Source: an uncultured Bacteroidales bacterium
GTDB lineage: Bacteria; Bacteroidota; Bacteroidia; Bacteroidales; Paludibacteraceae
Assembly: GCA_903911085.1 (NCBI GenBank)
Contig: CAIWCC010000230.1
Span: forward strand, 1-64,000
DNA length: 64,000 nt
Direction: 5' to 3'
The notes under the pieces are model-generated. The model was not told the DNA's origin and did not search any database. It saw only the letters and a list, made by a program, of their open reading frames with translations. A program made the translations under genes and the position numbers. Shown in pieces: positions 18,901-26,079 of the stretch; positions within the stretch are counted from its first letter, which is position 1, and every line of letters starts with the position of its first letter.

Positions 18901-19783
18901 GGTAATTGGCATGCACTATCCAAAACTGGATGCCGTTGCTTACGCTTCGCAATATAACAATACTCAGGAAGGTGCTTATCCCAAAGAATATTGGGGAATG
19001 GAAATGAATGCAATTGGTAACGATTGGACAAAAGTTATGGCTGAAATGCAAATATTTGCACTTGGGTTGAACAATGGCGTTGGGCTATGGGCAATTTATG
19101 GCTGGAATGGTAATGCGCTGATGAACAATAGCCAAAATGCAGTTGGTAGCCAGTTGGCTATGGTGTATGGCAATGTACCCTCGAAACATTTTTATGCCGC
19201 AAAAAATGTGTACAAACACTTTAAACCAGGGTCGAAAATTGTAACAACTGCACTTAGCGTCGCAAATGCAAATGTAAGTATGGTGGGTAATTTAAACAAT
19301 AAAGATTCAGTGATTAATATTGTTTGGGTAAATATTGGAACAACGAATGTGGTAGGCACGTTGGCTTCATCTATACTCCCAAATAGTGGATCAAAAGCGT
19401 ATCGCACTTCCGAATTTGAGGATTACCAAATAGTTACACCAATCCTGGGCGATAAAATAATACTTCCAGCAAAAAGTGTAACCACATTGGCAATTCCATA
19501 TAATAAGAAATCGATATTACCAAGTGCTTTGCCTGCAACTCAGGCAGCTAATGAGGACGACTATAAGCTTTTTCCAAATCCAGCTTTGAACGAATTGTGG
19601 GTTTCATCAACTACTGATAAGGAATTTAATATTTCAATTATTGACCTGACTGGAAGAATATTAGTTACAAAATCAAAACTGAATGCCGGCGAAGCTATCA
19701 ATATCAGTATGCTGAAATCGGGCCTATACAATGTATTAATTCAATCGGACAAAACGGCTGTTAAAAAGTTGTTTGTCAAATAA
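15953..19783 (+). CDS. Secreted multimodular GH30-like glycosidase with T9SS sorting domain
   Basis: The protein has 1276 residues. After a signal peptide (ending SANA) come a CBM-like beta-sandwich (about 23-168), cadherin/Ig-like domains (about 270-480), a second CBM-like module (about 485-655) and a further sandwich. The catalytic domain spans about 762-1190. It has the GH30 layout: QVIAGLGAA near the start, SPPSWMK, an acid/base Glu in GICPQNEPAF (about 915) and a likely nucleophile in EYWGMEMNAIGN (about 1017), then the strand SKHFYAAKNVYKHFKPGS that closes the barrel onto the beta-domain. The end is a T9SS CTD (YKLFPNPALNELWV ... KSGLYNVLIQ). GH30 enzymes act on beta-xylan, beta-1,6-glucan, glucuronoxylan or beta-fucosides; the specificity cannot be read here. 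A terminator follows at 19803. Confidence 0.75.
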   Translation: MKRLKLALGILFFVSSFSANAATVTAFTENFNGTSLPSGWTQTTQYLLGVSNGELVINVNKTKGWQSFVFTPTNTIDFSTNPYVALKVRATQPVRLMVYLVDAANNVVKQANVRYAGGKSTNVLLDFTSAGSVNLSAVTKLYIGVNGEALTWSGKVYIDEINLAGAAVKKATLSSIEDKTYYQGTSANSFLVSDISNASSIELVGAESLIGNTIILTDLFTINGVTSGFSTITFNAKAGVSGTAVAKIITQANAGFVNDTALFNLTVEGNLPPTATVPATLDIKTGNALAFSITNISDGNSSVDQSITYTFTKISGTSIGSITSTYDKQKAAINITGQAVSAGISTYKLVIKDDGGGLDSLVKIVNVVAYANYNNPPTCEIKNENEMFINDGTIEIPIINSKDGNTGSQSLSYQVTSLNTDIISNATIGFVNGNPMEPKVVCTALVTGKATLELTISDDDFGFDNGVKSSTQKFTILVKPTPTYGFDVNISNFANDTTNQLYKLEATTSQTFTSTVFDGSPCLKIDCSNKGQWSGFWYRNPEMDISANPLLEYEIYCVDKSIETHAYFWDSKNLRNTDGAHAQRKTVSANTWTKVLMDFRGAGMMVTGSGVALNANAIDSVLFNYNGSFPFPTETFTGTIYIRSIKAGNAVTNVPSLTPIATINNPGNATYFKNEGAKKIRINNISCGAGCSEVPIVSIKTNSNAALLTGVSLSPLTAGSVDLNFTVGATTGKTNITLEVMATGSTTTTKMFSIEVLNNAISTTTFSIDTIAKKQVIAGLGAASPKIDLINQFMSTGSSVIRMFFLGDEIEPVNDNCSPFAIDQTKFLSSGLNVDYIKAAHLAGINDFVVTVLSPPSWMKQNLSETYNMSLAPTWAATTNKVDPIYYDEYVEFMVGIVQLVKVRTGVELMGICPQNEPAFCQPYGSAILDPVHMATVCGMLGKKLSTLGYKTKVIAAEQVFAQNVNAFTDAIQADTDANKYTSVIGMHYPKLDAVAYASQYNNTQEGAYPKEYWGMEMNAIGNDWTKVMAEMQIFALGLNNGVGLWAIYGWNGNALMNNSQNAVGSQLAMVYGNVPSKHFYAAKNVYKHFKPGSKIVTTALSVANANVSMVGNLNNKDSVINIVWVNIGTTNVVGTLASSILPNSGSKAYRTSEFEDYQIVTPILGDKIILPAKSVTTLAIPYNKKSILPSALPATQAANEDDYKLFPNPALNELWVSSTTDKEFNISIIDLTGRILVTKSKLNAGEAINISMLKSGLYNVLIQSDKTAVKKLFVK

Positions 19784-19802
19784 TTATCAAGTTTAATTAT
19801 TG

Positions 19803-19838
19803 AAGGAGTTTGTTTTGTGAGTTCAGGACAAACTCCTT
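19803..19838 (+). terminator. Intrinsic terminator after the GH30-like gene
   Basis: AAGGAGTTTGT and ACAAACTCCTT form an 11-bp stem with a 14-nt loop, followed by TTGATT and A/T-rich sequence. Confidence 0.75.
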
Positions 19839-19855
19839 TTGATTAAAAAAATATG

Positions 19856-19863
19856 TAACTTTG
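19856..19863 (+). promoter_or_regulatory. -7 box of the 19903-33545 operon (no locus operator)
   Basis: TAACTTTG matches TAnnTTTG 40 bp before the ATG and after the terminator. No AGTATCA operator is found in the 119-bp gap, so this eight-gene operon seems to have a separate promoter. Confidence 0.5.
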
Positions 19864-19902
19864 TAGTTGCTGATTTAAAAATCAGATAAAAATTTATTAA
19901 AC

Positions 19903-22299
19903 ATGAAAAAATCCAATTTACTTATTTTTTGCCTTGCAATTATTTTCAGTCTTTCAATGAGTGTAAATGCTCAACCTGAAAAATCTGAAAAAATTACACC
20001 CGATAAAGATACCGAAGTATTGAACTCTTCACTGGCAATGAATGCTTCGCAATATGGTGCAAAATCGCCGGAGAAATTCATACTCCTTCAAAACCGCATG
20101 GGATTGCGATTTGAATATTGCATCGACCGCAGCGCCATTCAAATTTGGATTTCGCCACAAGCAGGAAAATCGATGCTCGGTACCGACCGTAACTTTTCCA
20201 ATCGCGATGACCATTGTGATGTTTTCGAGCGCATTACGCTTAGCAATGTCAGCTTTGGCGATTTTCTTGGATGTGACTATGATGCCAACCATAGTGTCTT
20301 GAATTTCAAAAAACAAAAAGTCCATTTCGCTACAGCCTATGATAAACCTGTTATTTTAGTTTGGTTCGAGAAAGCCGATTTGATTGACATCAAGAGTGGT
20401 AGATTGGCAAAATTGGAAGTACAGGATGCCAATAAATTTGTGGTCGAATACGCTGAGCGTGGTAAGACATTCAATTTTGCTGCAATTTTAGGTGCTGGCA
20501 CTGGCAAATTCCGTCACCAAACACGCTTGGAAGTTGGGCGAAGCGTTTATACCCGTGCCGAAATGGCTGCTGGTCAGGTGTTGGCAATTGGTGCTGAACT
20601 CAAAACTGAACAAGTAGTAAAATTTACCGAGGAAATTGCCAATACTCCGGTTGATAAATTTCTTGCTGCCAACGAAGCCAAAGTAGCTAAAGCATTGGAT
20701 TATGGCAAATTTACCATGCGTAATCGTCCCGAAATGCAAAAACTATTGGACATTAACAAGCGCATTGCTTTGAATATGCAAGACGAAAAAGGACCTATGC
20801 GCTCCACCAATCAATACATTTATTACTTGATATGGACGCGCGATGGCGGGTTGAACACTTCTCATTTTTGTTTGGGCGGCTGGGCTAACCCCGCAAAATG
20901 GCAGGCCGATATTCAAATTCAGAATCCTGTTACCAGCCTCGAAGAACCGAAAGGAACTTTCTACGGACAACTTTTATCGCCTGTCATTAATAAGTTTGAA
21001 GAAGATGGCCTATTTTATACGCTTTGGCCGGCTTTTTTGTATTGGACACAAACTGGCGATGATGTATTTACGAAAGGCAATTATATTATAAACCTCGAAG
21101 CAGCAATGGATTGGCTGGAACGCTATAGTTTCGACAAAGAAAAACAACTTTTTTTCCGTTATTACTTCTGCGAGGCACCCATGGTAAAAAGTCGCGAATG
21201 GGGATTTGATCAAGCCAACGGAGCACCATCCAACTACAACAATTCGAACTACAAAGGCGATTCGATTGTAAAATCGTACGATGTGTATATCAATTCTATC
21301 AACGCTTCTTGTTACTGGATGTTGTCGGCAATGGAAACTGGGGCAAAAGCTGATGAGTATGCTAAAAAAGCCAAAAAGTTAGAAGAAAAAATCAAAGTCT
21401 TTTATGAATTTAAGAATGCGTTACCTTCTTACGGGCAATTGTTAACCGCAGATGGTAGGATGATTACGGCCGAACCTTATGGCATGGATTTGACTGATTA
21501 TCAATGGGGATTGTCATTACCACCATTCAAAGTAAATCTCCACAAAAAGAATATTGAAGTACAAAATGCACTTTACGATGGGTTAAGAAAAAAGCCAAAA
21601 GGCATGTTCTTATGTGGGTACAATTCTATTTTAACAAGTATGGATAACGATATTTTCGACGAAGACAGCATCATGGCTGCACTCGATTATTTGGTTCCAC
21701 AAAGTGTAAGAGCTGGAAAATTCTTACCTATGGCTAACACCATTCCTGAAATAGTGGACGAAAAAGATGGTGACCCATTCCATGATGTACGTCCGTTGAT
21801 TTTCTCATCGGCACCTTGGTATTCGGCAGTTACTAATTTAGGCGTGCGTCGAATGCCTTTTGGAATTGCTGCCCGCGCTACCAAATACCTTGAGAAATTA
21901 GAAAACTACGAATTTCGTGGAGCGTTGATTGATTTTAGTTATAAAGGCGAAGGTAAAATCAGCAAATTACTCGTAAATGGAAAAGAGCTAAAAGGTATTT
22001 ACCAATTGCCCGAAGACATGCTGTTGAAAGGCGATAATAAAGTGGAAGTAGTGATGACTGCAAAAGCCCAACCGCAAAATGTACTTGTTTCTTCCACTGC
22101 ACGCTTGCTTTCTGCAAAAAATGGAGTTTTTAAATTGCAAACTTACGGTAAAAACACGCTCTGCTTCCGTGGCTTGAACAAAAAAATGAGTATCACCGAC
22201 GAAAAGGGCAAGGCTATTATTGCCTCAAAAACTAATGTGGACGGACTTACCTGGTTTGATTTTGATGGAAGAGGTGTTTACAATGTTACCGTAAAATAA
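19903..22299 (+). CDS. Secreted six-hairpin (alpha/alpha)6-barrel glycosidase, family not recognised
   Basis: The 798-residue protein begins with a signal peptide (MKKSNLLIF...SVNAQ). An N-terminal beta-sandwich of about 270 residues is followed by an (alpha/alpha)6 region with YYLIWTRDGGLN (about 308), TLWPAFLYWTQTGDD, SREWGFDQANGAPSN and DYQWGLSLPPF. A small C-terminal beta-domain ends it. Trp-Thr-Arg-Asp resembles the substrate-binding WPRD element of GH15/GH65-type inverting glycosidases or phosphorylases, but no known family fits well. It is the first gene of the 19903-33545 operon, 6 bp before the trehalase-like gene, so the two probably act on one oligosaccharide in the periplasm. Confidence 0.6.
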   Translation: MKKSNLLIFCLAIIFSLSMSVNAQPEKSEKITPDKDTEVLNSSLAMNASQYGAKSPEKFILLQNRMGLRFEYCIDRSAIQIWISPQAGKSMLGTDRNFSNRDDHCDVFERITLSNVSFGDFLGCDYDANHSVLNFKKQKVHFATAYDKPVILVWFEKADLIDIKSGRLAKLEVQDANKFVVEYAERGKTFNFAAILGAGTGKFRHQTRLEVGRSVYTRAEMAAGQVLAIGAELKTEQVVKFTEEIANTPVDKFLAANEAKVAKALDYGKFTMRNRPEMQKLLDINKRIALNMQDEKGPMRSTNQYIYYLIWTRDGGLNTSHFCLGGWANPAKWQADIQIQNPVTSLEEPKGTFYGQLLSPVINKFEEDGLFYTLWPAFLYWTQTGDDVFTKGNYIINLEAAMDWLERYSFDKEKQLFFRYYFCEAPMVKSREWGFDQANGAPSNYNNSNYKGDSIVKSYDVYINSINASCYWMLSAMETGAKADEYAKKAKKLEEKIKVFYEFKNALPSYGQLLTADGRMITAEPYGMDLTDYQWGLSLPPFKVNLHKKNIEVQNALYDGLRKKPKGMFLCGYNSILTSMDNDIFDEDSIMAALDYLVPQSVRAGKFLPMANTIPEIVDEKDGDPFHDVRPLIFSSAPWYSAVTNLGVRRMPFGIAARATKYLEKLENYEFRGALIDFSYKGEGKISKLLVNGKELKGIYQLPEDMLLKGDNKVEVVMTAKAQPQNVLVSSTARLLSAKNGVFKLQTYGKNTLCFRGLNKKMSITDEKGKAIIASKTNVDGLTWFDFDGRGVYNVTVK

Positions 22300-22305
22300 A
22301 CAGCG

Positions 22306-23715
22306 ATGAATAAAAAAACATTTTTTCTTCTATTATCTATCTCTTTTTCATTGGGTTGTTTTGCAAAAAACACTTGCAAATACAATGAATATGAAAAGAA
22401 CTGGAAAGACGTAGAAACATATATTCATCAAAATTGGCATACATCAATTATTGATAGTTCCAAGGTTTTGTGGTTAGGTAAAATGGGCATTATACCTCCA
22501 AAGCCTTATATGACAGTGTCTGATGAGCACAAATTAATCTATTATTGGGACAGCTATTTTACCAATAAGGGATTGTTGCTTATTGATTCTTTGAGTCAAT
22601 ATGCACAAAACTCTACCGATGACCTCTTGTGGATGGTAGATACACTTGGTTTTGTTCCTAATTCCAATATGAATTGGGGCATGAACCGCAGTCAACCACC
22701 ATTTTTGGCAATGATGGTAAACGATGTTTATCAAAAAAACAAGGATAAAAAATGGTTGGAACATTCCTATAAAACACTAAAAAAAGAGTATCACTTTTGG
22801 ACGGATACTTCGGCAAATGCAATAGAAAATCACACTACAAGCATTTCCGGCTTGCAACGATTTTACCATCATGCCACAACCAATGATTTGATAAAACTTT
22901 ACTCAGAATGTTTCCACCGTGGACTATTAAAAGTACATCCCGATTCTATTGACTTGAAGCAAAAACTCGAAATTGCAGCACATTTGGCATCAGAAGCTGC
23001 CACCGGTATGGATTTTAATCCAAGATTTGAGAACCGATGCGCCGACTTTATTCCTGTAGAACTCAATAGTAATTTGTACCAATATGAGATGTTGCTAAGC
23101 AAAATGGTGGATGAATTGGGATTCAAAAACGAACCAGATTGGAAATTAATGGCTCAGCAGCGTAAAGAATTGATGAACAAATACCTTTGGAACGAGAAAC
23201 GAGGGATGTATATGGATTATGACTTTGTAAACAAACGTCTTTCGCCAGTGGCAAGTGTTGTTTGCTTTTATCCATTATTAGCAGGAATAGCCACAAAAGC
23301 TCAAGTCGCTCGAACCGTAAAAAATCTAGCACTTTTTGAATATGAATTTGGCGTTGCTGTTTGCGAAAAAACGCAGCAAAGCATTCATTATCAATGGGAT
23401 TATCCTGCTGGTTGGCCACCAATGTACCTTCAAACGGTAGAAGCTTTAGACAAGTATGGCTACAAAAAAGATGCTCGAAGAGTAGCTGGAAAATACCTCA
23501 ACATTGTTACAAAAAATTACCTTGTGCCCATTCCTGCTACGTTTTCAGGTAAAAAAGGCATTGTTACACGTGCGCCTCACAAAGTTTACGAAAAATACAA
23601 TGTAGTTACTGGAGGAATAAATGATTTGGAATACAATGCCCGTGAATTTCTCGGTTGGAGTGCCGGAGTATATGTTTGGTGCTTTGATTATATAATGAAT
23701 AAACAGAAAAAATGA
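22306..23715 (+). CDS. GH37 trehalase-like glycosidase, secreted
   Basis: The protein has 469 residues with a signal peptide (MNKKTFFLLLSISFSLGCFA). The two GH37 signatures are recognisable: KLIYYWDSYF (about 75-84; equivalent of the xYxWDxY signature) and QWDYPAGWPPMYLQTVEAL (about 362-380; trehalase signature 2). MNRSQPPFLAMM matches the conserved RSQPP segment. The family hydrolyses alpha,alpha-trehalose by inversion. In a PUL this large a different alpha-glycoside may be the true substrate, since periplasmic trehalase has no obvious place in glycan breakdown. The length is slightly short for the family (about 500-550). It ends in TGA, overlapping the track start of the next ORF. Confidence 0.75.
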   Translation: MNKKTFFLLLSISFSLGCFAKNTCKYNEYEKNWKDVETYIHQNWHTSIIDSSKVLWLGKMGIIPPKPYMTVSDEHKLIYYWDSYFTNKGLLLIDSLSQYAQNSTDDLLWMVDTLGFVPNSNMNWGMNRSQPPFLAMMVNDVYQKNKDKKWLEHSYKTLKKEYHFWTDTSANAIENHTTSISGLQRFYHHATTNDLIKLYSECFHRGLLKVHPDSIDLKQKLEIAAHLASEAATGMDFNPRFENRCADFIPVELNSNLYQYEMLLSKMVDELGFKNEPDWKLMAQQRKELMNKYLWNEKRGMYMDYDFVNKRLSPVASVVCFYPLLAGIATKAQVARTVKNLALFEYEFGVAVCEKTQQSIHYQWDYPAGWPPMYLQTVEALDKYGYKKDARRVAGKYLNIVTKNYLVPIPATFSGKKGIVTRAPHKVYEKYNVVTGGINDLEYNAREFLGWSAGVYVWCFDYIMNKQKK

Positions 23716-23729
23716 TACAAATATTTTTC

Positions 23730-24410
23730 ATGCGAAAGAACACATTTACAATCATTTGCGTACTATTTGTATGCATAAAATTGGTCGGACAAGTTAGCCC
23801 CAGCGATACTGTTATTGATAACAGAACAGGATTGAAATATCCTACTGTCAATATTAACGGAACAATTTGGATGGCCAAAAATATGGACATTGGAGTGATG
23901 GTGCAAAATACCAATCAAATAAACAATAAGATAATAGAAAAAACTTGTTATGACAATGACAGTGCTAATTGTAAGATTTATGGCGGACTCTATACTTATG
24001 ATGAAGCAATGAAGTACGATAGTTTGTCGGGGCAAGGAATTTGTCCTGATTGCTGGCATGTAGCCACCAAGGAAGATTGGGAAGAGTTATACAAATTATC
24101 GGAAAATCAGGATTTAATGCAACAACTGAAGGTTGGCAAAAACAATATACCATCTTGGGACGGTAACAATTCGACGGGCTTTAGTGCTTTGCCTGGCGGA
24201 CTGGCTTACGATAATGTGTTTGGGCGAAAAGGTGACTGGGCAACGTTCTGGACTTCGAGTTCGGCTGGAAAAAATTATGCTTGGAGCATTGAAATGGATA
24301 ATTACTATCCAATTTTAAGTGGCAATTCTCATTTAATAATTTCCAATGTTTATCTTAAACGCAATGCGTTTTCGGTTAGATGTGTGAAAAATAAAGTTGT
24401 AAAAAAGTAA
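23730..24410 (+). CDS. Secreted FISUMP-domain protein
   Basis: The track start at 23712 overlaps the upstream stop by 4 bp (ATGA). The ATG at 23730 gives a cleaner signal peptide (MRKNTFTIICVLFVCIKLVGQ); both remain possible. The mature part is a single Fibrobacter succinogenes major paralogous (FISUMP) domain: INGTIWMAKNMD, YGGLYTYDEAM, GICPDCWHVATKEDWEEL, FSALPGG and FWTSSSAG, ending SVRCVKN. The domain is common in Bacteroidota and Fibrobacterota exported proteins and may bind carbohydrate or help surface display; its biochemical function is not established. Its position between the trehalase-like and sulfatase genes suggests coexpression with glycan breakdown. Confidence 0.8.
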   Translation: MRKNTFTIICVLFVCIKLVGQVSPSDTVIDNRTGLKYPTVNINGTIWMAKNMDIGVMVQNTNQINNKIIEKTCYDNDSANCKIYGGLYTYDEAMKYDSLSGQGICPDCWHVATKEDWEELYKLSENQDLMQQLKVGKNNIPSWDGNNSTGFSALPGGLAYDNVFGRKGDWATFWTSSSAGKNYAWSIEMDNYYPILSGNSHLIISNVYLKRNAFSVRCVKNKVVKK

Positions 24411-24432
24411 CAATCCCAATTAGATAAAAAAA

Positions 24433-26067
24433 ATGATACTTACAAACAGGTTCAATTTGTCAATGGGTAGCCTTTTAGTACTCGGTTCGACTCAGGCTCA
24501 GAAAGATATAAATATTCCTTTCCATACCAATATTGTCATTATATCCTGCGAAGATATTTCGCCTGATTTAGGATGTTATGGTAACACGGTAATTAAAACT
24601 CCCAATTTGGACGCATTGGCAAATGATGCCGTTTTGTTCGAAAATGCCTATTCTACGGCTGGAGTTTCTGCGCCAAGTCGTTGTGGATTAATTACTGGGA
24701 TGTATGCCAACTCCATTGGTGGTGGCAATATGCGTACTGGTGCCAAGGATGTGAAAGGCATTTCGCCTTATCAGGCAGTACCACCAGCAGAAGTAAAATG
24801 TTACAGCGAACTGATGCGGGCAGCTGGATATTTTGCCACTAACAACGATAAAACAGATTATCAGTTCAATGCGCCTTTGTCGGCTTGGGATGATTGCAGC
24901 AAAACAGCACTATGGGAAAATAGACCAGAAAAAAGTCCATTTTTTTCCATTTTTAATATTATGACTTCGCACGAATCACAGATTTCATATCGCAAAAACA
25001 GTCCCATATCGTATTTCGACAAAGATGTAATTGTACCGCCTTATTATCCTGAAGATTCGATAATTAGAAGAGATATTGTGAGAAATTACTCCAACATTAC
25101 GGTAATGGACAGAGAGGCTGGCGAAATTATCCAAAAACTCAAAGCGCAAGGATTGTACGACGATGCCATTATCATTTTCTACTCAGACCATGGCGGGCCA
25201 TTGCCTCGGCAAAAAAGAGAGATTATTGCTTCTGGAACGCATGTGCCGCTACTGATAAAATTACCTAAAAATCAATACGCAGGCTCCCACAATACTGAGT
25301 TAGTAAGCCTTTTGGATATTCCCGCCACCGTACTTTCATTGGCAGGTGTAAAAGTGCCGAACTATATGCAAGGGCAGGTATTGATAGGCAAACAAAAGGA
25401 TAAAGTACGCAAATATGTTCATGCCAGTCGCGACAGGATGGATACCGAAGTGGATATGGTGCGCATGACTTTCGACAATAAATTTATGTATATTCGCAAC
25501 TATTATCCCGAAAAACCATATTATCAGGATATTCAGTTTAGAGTAAACTCACTTCCGTCCATGGCTCGTCTTTTGGAACTGAAAGCTCAAAATAAACTCG
25601 ACTCAGTGCAAATGATTTGGTTTTCCACTACAAAACCCAAAGAGCAATTGTATGTGATGGATAAAGACCCACATAACCTTTACGATGTGGCACAAAATCC
25701 GCTTTATAAAAAAGAATTAATAAGGCTTCGCAATGAGAATGACAGGTGGGTTAAAGCAATTCACGACCAGGGACTAAAAAAGGATGGCACAATAAAAACG
25801 GAAAAAGAGCTAATAAACGAGTTGTGGCCAAATGGTGTACAACCTCAAGTGGAAACTCCAATATTCATTCAAAAAAATGGCATTTTGAAATTTAAAACTC
25901 CTACAAAAGGCACTTCTATTGTGTATCAACTAAATGGCAAAGGGAACAATTCTCAGCATTGGATACTTTACAATGACAATGGAATAAAAGTGAAAGCGGG
26001 TGATACCATAGCTATTATTGCCAGCAGATTAGGATACAAAAATGCGACTTTGAATCAAAAATTTTAA
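24433..26067 (+). CDS. S1 sulfatase, serine type
   Basis: This 544-residue exported sulfatase hydrolyses sulfate esters on sugars using a formylglycine made from Ser or Cys. The modification motif is GVSAPSRCGLITG, with Ser79 at the modified position, so it is a Ser-type enzyme that needs an anaerobic sulfatase-maturing enzyme (anSME). None is in this window. The metal site is CEDISPDLGCYG near the N-terminus plus YSDHGG (about 252). The N-terminus (MILTNRFNLSMGSLLVLGSTQAQ) is a weak signal peptide. The C-terminal about 70 residues (VETPIFIQKNGILKFK...) form a small extra domain of the chitobiase/FN3-like type. Sugar specificity cannot be read from the sequence. The next gene follows after 12 bp. 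Confidence 0.88.
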   Translation: MILTNRFNLSMGSLLVLGSTQAQKDINIPFHTNIVIISCEDISPDLGCYGNTVIKTPNLDALANDAVLFENAYSTAGVSAPSRCGLITGMYANSIGGGNMRTGAKDVKGISPYQAVPPAEVKCYSELMRAAGYFATNNDKTDYQFNAPLSAWDDCSKTALWENRPEKSPFFSIFNIMTSHESQISYRKNSPISYFDKDVIVPPYYPEDSIIRRDIVRNYSNITVMDREAGEIIQKLKAQGLYDDAIIIFYSDHGGPLPRQKREIIASGTHVPLLIKLPKNQYAGSHNTELVSLLDIPATVLSLAGVKVPNYMQGQVLIGKQKDKVRKYVHASRDRMDTEVDMVRMTFDNKFMYIRNYYPEKPYYQDIQFRVNSLPSMARLLELKAQNKLDSVQMIWFSTTKPKEQLYVMDKDPHNLYDVAQNPLYKKELIRLRNENDRWVKAIHDQGLKKDGTIKTEKELINELWPNGVQPQVETPIFIQKNGILKFKTPTKGTSIVYQLNGKGNNSQHWILYNDNGIKVKAGDTIAIIASRLGYKNATLNQKF

Positions 26068-26079
26068 AATTAAAGTACT

